Shown: piece after piece, positions 58,741-64,000 of the stretch
How positions within the stretch are numbered: position 1 is the first letter of the stretch
Layout: each line of letters opens with the position of its first letter
DNA from: Thalassia testudinum
Lineage: Eukaryota > Streptophyta > Magnoliopsida > Alismatales > Hydrocharitaceae
Length of the DNA stretch: 64,000 bases
Direction of reading: 5' to 3'
NCBI GenBank assembly: GCA_037157565.1
Contig: JAZHRO010000003.1
Span: 36,841,001-36,905,000, forward strand
Made by a program: the position numbers and the translations under genes
Notes under the pieces: generated by a model
What the model saw: the letters and a program-made list of their open reading frames with translations, nothing else
Databases searched by the model: none
Told to the model about the DNA's origin: nothing

Positions 58741-59909
58741 ATTAAAAGACTTCCTCCAAGAATGGTGGCTCCCAGACTTGAAGAAGACTTCCTTCTAGCT
58801 CCTTGAGTTGCTCCTCTCTAGGGTGGATGCTTGCTCCTTGGAGTGGTTCAAGGAAGGAGAGAGAATAGGAAGAAGGCACCAAGGGAGTAGGTAAGTTGCT
58901 CCCTTAATCTTCTTCTCTTCTCCTCCTTAGCCTTGGGATGAGGTTGCTATAGGTGGAATGATAGGTAGCCAAGGATGGTTTAGAATGATGGAAGGGGAGG
59001 TCTTTTTGTAGGTGTGGAGAGGAGGGTGGACGTGCCCTTTGCATGAAGGGCTAGGATGGCTTTTTGATGGTGGTTGAAGGATCCAAGGGAGGAGGATGAT
59101 TAGTGCCAAGTGTGAATGGGAGTGGCACCTTTTGGTGGTCGTCCTTCATGAAGAGGCACCAAAAAGTTGGCGCCAATGTGCAGGTTGTTAGGTGGTGTTT
59201 GGATGGCCATGGGATGGGTGTTTACGAAGCTTCCTAGGTGCCATGTGAAAGTGTGTCAAGGAAGGCAGGGTTGGCACCAAGTGTGAATAAAGGTAGAACG
59301 TCCATGAAAGGTCATGAATGGCTTAAAGTGGTGGTAGTGTGAACGTCTTAGGGTGGTGGGTAGGAAGCATCCTAAGCGCCAAAATGAAAGGGTGCTTTGG
59401 AAGGAGAGTTGGAGCCAAGGTTGAAGAAGTGCCATGGAGGATTAGTGGAGCTAATGAAGAGCTGATGGTGAGCTCTACTAGTAGCTTAGCTAGCCGGGTT
59501 ACTAAGTAGAGCTAAGTAGAGCTATCTTAAGCTAGGATGAGCTGGATTTGAGTTGGAACCAACTGAGTTGACCTAGGATCCAACTACTGGAGCTTTTGTC
59601 TTCACAATAGTTCCAAGTGCCTTCCATACTACCATGGTTTCTTTGATTGCCAATGCATTCACCCCTGGCAATCAAATGGAAACTACTTAAGATAATGTAC
59701 AAAGAATGCTAATGTATGCTCTAAACCCTAAATGCACATGCATGCTAAATGCAATGATATAATGTAGTGCAGTTGACAAAATCCTAAGAACTAGATGTGA
59801 ATAGATGCTAAGAATGATGATAAATTGGAGTTTATCAGCCGCGAGGGAAATGTGCTCCCACCTTCTCCCCTTCTCTCATACCCTCTTTTGACCAAGGGGT
59901 GGAGGTGAC
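58741..59909. other. Unassigned DNA between the LINE and element F
   Basis: This continues the sequence interrupted by the LINE. Purine-rich GGAAGGAG-type and GTGGTGG-type steps, a local AGCTAAGTAGAGCTA repeat near 59500, then AT-rich DNA. No coding region, RNA gene or clear LTR end is recognised. It may be part of an older LTR or leader. Confidence 0.35.
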
Positions 59910-61896
59910 TGATAAAGCAATTTTAAAGTGTGTTTTGAAATACATCAGATCTATAGTATAATTGCGCTAAACCTTCAATCAAAAATACTTGTTTTAACGA
60001 AACTCGTGTAGAGATTTTTTTTCTTTTATAACTTGAGTCCCGGTCATTTGTCTCTAGGAGGCATAAGAAACAAGTTTTAGATTTGTGATTCACTTATTAT
60101 AAACCTAGATCTAACCTAATATATATATATTTTGGTCATTTTACTTTTGAGATTTTTTTATGCTTTTGATTTTTTGAAAAGCGAACACAAAACCTAGATC
60201 TAAATATGCTAGCAAAAACCTAATCTTAACCTAACTAGTGGGTGTGTATTCACAATGATAAATAGAAGAATATCAATAATCATTCAAAGAGAAACTAATG
60301 ATGCATTAACTAATTATATGAAGTTGCAAAGGTACATAAAAAGAAACTAGAACCAAGCAAATGCTAGGATCAACCAAGAGAGGCTATGAAGAAGCCTTCT
60401 TGGCCGTCCAAGAGGAGAAAAAGAGGGAGGGTGTGGGCTCTTCTTCAAAGGAAAGAGAAGAGCGAACACCCATGAAGAAGAAGAGGAGAAGAGGGTGGTG
60501 GACCCTTTCTCTTCTAGCCGTCCTTGAAGCCTTGGAGAAGAGCACCTTGGAGCTTCACGTGGTCGTCCATGGAAGAGCAACTTAGGGGACCTTCTTTAGG
60601 CATCCATGAAGGACGTCTTGGATAGGAGGAAGAGGATGACCTTGGGTTTTTTGGAGGAGGAAGATGGATCACAAGTTGAGAAGTTGAGGGAATGATGTGC
60701 AACACATCTTTCCTCTTGGCTTAAATGGGAAGTGGCTTCCTATAATATGTAGTCAACACCTATTTAGGATCTAGGTTTCGTAAGGGTTGACACCTAGGTT
60801 GTGGGGCTTTCCTAGAATAGGTGCGCATGGAATTTGTTTTACTAAGGTGGGTGACAACAAGTGTTTGGATAGATTAGGAAGGTGTATGTGTGTGTGTGTG
60901 TGATTTTCGTAGACTAAGGTGTGTGGCTTTGGTTGGATTAGGTTGGGTCAACCTAGATTAGGTGAGTGTGGACCTAATTAGGATTAGGTGAGTCTAATTG
61001 GAGCGGAGTAAACTTAATTGGGTCTAGGTAGAGTCTAACTAGGCTCTACTAAGCCTAATTAAACTTGTATGAGTAGGTAGGAATCAATTAAATCCTCGGT
61101 GAATCTAACTGGGTATAGGTGTACCCATTCAACTGTAGATGCACCCAATTAGGTATAGGCTAGTTCAATTAGATTGGGGATAAGATAACTAAGGGTATGG
61201 ATAGTGGGATAGGCTTAGGAAGCCTCTAATTAAGTTTCCTAGGTGTTTAGTAGTGTTTCTAGGTCAAAAGAGGCAAGCTTGGGCTTCTAGTAGAAAAAAC
61301 AAGAACTAGAGAAGGCCTCCAGATTTCCAGACAAGTGATCAGATGTCTTATACTCCAAAATTTGACATCTGGAAGTTAAGTTGGACGTCTAATTCCATGT
61401 CAGAACAAGTTTTGGCTTCCTGGATTGATTTTCTACAGAGTTCAGATGCCCAGCCTAACATCTGGACGTCCAAAAATGTGCTGGAGAGTGGGTTTTGGGT
61501 TTTGAACTGTTTAGGAGAGGGATAAGGTGGATAAGAACATGGATAGTGATATCCATGTTTTGGGTTCTAAGGCTAGGATGTCCTAATGGAAGTGGTTTTG
61601 GTTTTAGGAAGGCTATCCTAGGGTTTCTAAGGGTAGGGATAAGGTTATCCTCCTCACTCCTCTTGCCTAGATTAGTCTTCTTCTCTCTTTATTGCCTTAT
61701 TCCACTCTATCTCACATCTTGGATCATTTTTGTACTTGCAAATAACAACAAAAACATTAAATAGAAAGATACCTCATCTCATTCTCTATAAAATGATGCA
61801 ATGCATGATATGCATGATATGAATATAATATTTACAAATTAAGCTAGGTTCAAACATTATTTAGGTTGATTAGAACCTATGATTATTGCACAATCA
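59910..61896 (-). repeat. 3' LTR of element F (minus strand; left end tentative)
   Basis: The right end is firm: on the minus strand the LTR starts TGATTGTGCAATAATCA at 61896, directly after the polypurine tract. The left end at 59910 is a guess from the ...TTTATCA terminus. In between are GC-richer leader-like sequence (60380-60700) and AT-rich DNA. Short frames here have no domain support. Confidence 0.5.
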
Positions 61897-61898
61897 TA

Positions 61899-61932
61899 CC
61901 CCCATGCCTAAACTTTGCTAGTCCTTAGCAAA
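61899..61932 (-). other. 3' hairpin and polypurine tract of element F (module 2)
   Basis: On the plus strand TACCCCCATGCC is followed by TTTGCTA (61914-61920), GTCCT and TAGCAAA (61926-61932). Read on the coding strand: a 7-bp stem with loop AGGAC, then GGCATGGGGGTA and the LTR. Confidence 0.85.
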
Positions 61933-62262
61933 TACAAGACTAAGTGCTTGACTAAGTTATTTATAAGTTTGGTCCCTAAAGGACTGCTTATTCTTTTTAT
62001 CAAAGAGTTTGACTAAAGACTTTTCTCTTTTTGTTTCATCCAGAAATCTAAAAATCTAGACAATCATGAAAGTGTAGTGATGGTAGCTTAAGCAATGGAC
62101 CCAAGTGAAAATCCAATTCACACTTAAAGTTCATACTTAACCCTTAGTAAAAATTCTATCAGGATAGTTAAACTCTTCCCTCGGGGATACGTAACAAATA
62201 ATCTGTAATTTTCCGCCGACTTATTAGCTTAGGTAGAAGATGTTTGAGTCAAATGGTTTTAT

Positions 62263-63189
62263 ATTTGGTGGCTCACACTCATCTGGTGTTACACATAATC
62301 TAGTACTACATATTCTAGCTTTCCAGACTATCAAACAAATCAACCTAGGGAGAGGCTAAAAACGTGCTTTCTTTAGTTCCTTCATAATCTCTTTCTCTTC
62401 TCTTTTTCTTTTTGAGCTCACAATCTCACCATATTTTGTCCATGTGCTCAATATTTTGTGCCCTCACAAGGCATTAACACCTTAATTAAAATTCTAATAA
62501 TCCTATGCCTGTATTTAGGCAGTCAGAAATATAGAAAAGTAGGTATGGGCTATATTTGGTGGATCGCAATGGTAGTGGGTTTTGCTGCCCCAATGTAAAT
62601 GACTCAAAAATGAAATAAACAGATAAACACAATTATGAACTCAACACCCTTTTTCCAGACTTTTCTCTTTTTTTTTTCTTTTTTTTCCTTCTTTTTTTCA
62701 TATATATATTTTTTCTTTTTCTTTTTTTTCTTCTTCTTCTTATTATTTTTTTTCCTTTTCATGCATATTTATGAACGCAACACAACACACTCAAATTTTA
62801 TTCAAGAGGCATTATTAGGGATTGGTGATGTTCAAGAAGATATCAGGTGGCTTATTTGGTGGAAGTGGCTACTCTTAGCACCAGGAAAGGAACGGATAGG
62901 ACAACATATTTTCTGACCTTGACACCAATACCCTCCTTCAGCCGAGGATTCCATAAAGGATGGTCGTGACCATCCACCTTAGTCGTAGTTTTATTGGAAC
63001 TTGAGCTCTACGAATCTGCCTTATTTGGTGGCTCTCAAGAATTCTCACAAGATTCGTACATAGGAACTAAGAGCAAAAACTATGCCTAACTCTAAGTATC
63101 ATTATCTAATTATCCAAAGACTAAGAATCCTTACACTAGACTTAGAGCACCAGTAGACATTCTACTCTCACCTCACAACTATTTGGTGG
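62263..63189. repeat. Five spaced copies of ATTTGGTGG in element F
   Basis: Exact copies start at 62263, 62554, 62854, 63023 and 63181. Gaps of 291, 300, 169 and 158 suggest a decayed repeat of roughly 150-160 bp. Element C has the same nonamer next to its triple hairpin (about 14423). Confidence 0.55.
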
Positions 63190-63678
63190 ATCATAATAGA
63201 AGATGGTTTGCCTGACTCCCTAGCTACTATCCAAGAGTTTAGGAAAAGAAGCAATGCTTCTCCTAAACAAAATAAAAATGTCTATTGCTTTTCATAATGG
63301 ATCAATACAAAATCTACATGCAAGTGTAAACATTGTACTGGATTCTAAATTCAGAACCAACTCAAGAATAAAATTCCTAATAAAACTTCCTTGATAAAAA
63401 TTAATGCATGAATATATATAAATGCTATGTATAACTGTTCAAAGTTGCACTTTGAAGATTTCCCTTATTTAGGTTACATTCAGCTCAGCCCTAAATTTAG
63501 AACAAAATGGTGAGCGAACGAGTCAGAACTGGCTATTGCTGATGATTTCTAGCTCCAATGTGAACATTGGGGCTGGAGTCGGTTGTTCTTAATTTAACGA
63601 CCCTAAAGTGCAATTAGCATGATGTATGAAAGGTTTATCCTAGGTGTTGCCAGAAAAATTTTCAATTTACATATACTA

Positions 63679-63714
63679 CCCCCCCATGGCTACTTTCTTG
63701 CATGTCCTCATGCA
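63679..63714 (-). other. Internal hairpin-G-run module of element F (module 1)
   Basis: The plus strand has seven Cs (63679-63685), then TGCATG (63699-63704), TCCT and CATGCA (63709-63714). On the coding strand this is a 6-bp stem with an AGGA loop followed by the G-run. A second hairpin, CCAATG/CATTGG, lies about 130 bp further on at 63555-63570. Confidence 0.7.
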
Positions 63715-64000
63715 TGAATATAATGAAAAATAAATTAAGACAGGGAGTAAATGGGTAGAAATCACCAGGAATAGCTCCTGAATTTTTCGTTCCGCTTATT
63801 CCAACACCTAAGAAGTAAAATAAATATGCAAGAAAATATGCTAAATAGGCTATATATAAGTGCTGAGATTAATGCCTCCGACTGGGCGTAAACTTGAAAA
63901 GGGTATATCAATACAGTATTTAGAATGGTGAGTAAAGTGATAAGAATTTTAATCTTATTCGACAACAGTGGGCTGCAAATGTGGGCTAGCTGTCCATGAA

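Larger units (their letters stand above)
61897..64000 (-). mobile_element. Element F: 3' untranslated region of a minus-strand gypsy element, running off the window
   Basis: On the minus strand the order is a GGAGGCATTAA-type segment common after gypsy pol (about 63870), module 1 (63679-63714), an A/G-rich stretch (62660-62762, pyrimidine-rich on plus), module 2 and polypurine tract (61899-61932), then the LTR. The pol gene should begin just past the right edge. No protein gene is inside this stretch. Confidence 0.75.

Noticed and set aside
60361..60705. Frames on both strands in LTR F
   Set aside because: Low-complexity Glu/Lys/Arg or Ser/Pro strings, no domain, located in LTR sequence.
63762..63965. 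67-residue minus-strand frame with a membrane-like segment at the right edge
   Set aside because: It falls in the stretch expected just after pol of element F and has no recognisable motif; the ATG-to-stop span is short enough to be chance.

Overview
The window looks like flowering-plant nuclear heterochromatin. I find no host protein-coding gene, tRNA, rRNA or CRISPR array. Essentially everything I can explain is long-terminal-repeat (LTR) retrotransposon of the Ty3/gypsy type, plus one LINE. The Gag, protease, RT, RNase H and integrase motifs are closest to what I know of the plant Athila-like group, and the primer binding sites begin TGGCGCCGTTG, as expected for tRNA-Asp priming. I cannot name the species. 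A LINE ORF1 with N-terminal zinc knuckles is something I loosely associate with monocots, but this is weak evidence.

Layout. Element C (minus strand) is an old, broken gypsy copy and the host of the left half. Its pieces lie at 1-302, 14269-16397 and 30164-32553. Inside its 3' untranslated region sits a minus-strand solo LTR (A', 303-1697 plus 12946-14268, target duplication TATAC). Inside A' sits a plus-strand member of the same family (A, 1698-12940, duplication GTGCT), which carries gag and protease but no RT, RNase H or integrase. Inside C's integrase gene sits element B (16398-30158, plus strand, duplication CCTCA), a full-length decayed gag-pol element. To the right is the 3' end of element E (32571-33243), whose LTR is split by element D (33244-50419, plus strand, duplication AGCAT). 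D is the youngest-looking LTR element: by eye its LTRs differ at 3 of the first ~205 bases, against 8 of the first ~113 in B. After D comes unassigned LTR-like DNA (50425-52858), then a nearly intact L1-type LINE (52871-58730) with a 12-bp target duplication and poly(A) tail. Another unassigned stretch follows, then the 3' LTR and 3' untranslated region of a minus-strand element F that runs off the right edge.

How the parts work. Each LTR element would make Gag (particle), an aspartic protease, RT-RNase H (copying, primed by tRNA at the PBS and by the polypurine tract at the 3' LTR border) and integrase (insertion, leaving 5-bp duplications). A lacks the copying and inserting enzymes and would need a relative's. 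Every pol gene here is broken, mostly by TAG, TAA or TGA codons where relatives have Gln, Trp or Arg, as expected from cytosine deamination in methylated DNA.

Most interesting. All LTR elements whose 3' ends are visible share a two-copy RNA-like module: a perfect short hairpin with an AGGA or GGGAC-type loop, followed a few bases later by a G-run. One copy lies just after pol and one abuts the 3' LTR. The stem sequences change between elements while pairing is kept. The LTR leaders also carry large conserved hairpins: an array of eight in D, a double hairpin enclosing a splice-donor-like GGTAAGT in A, and a 15-bp palindrome upstream of the TATA box in B.
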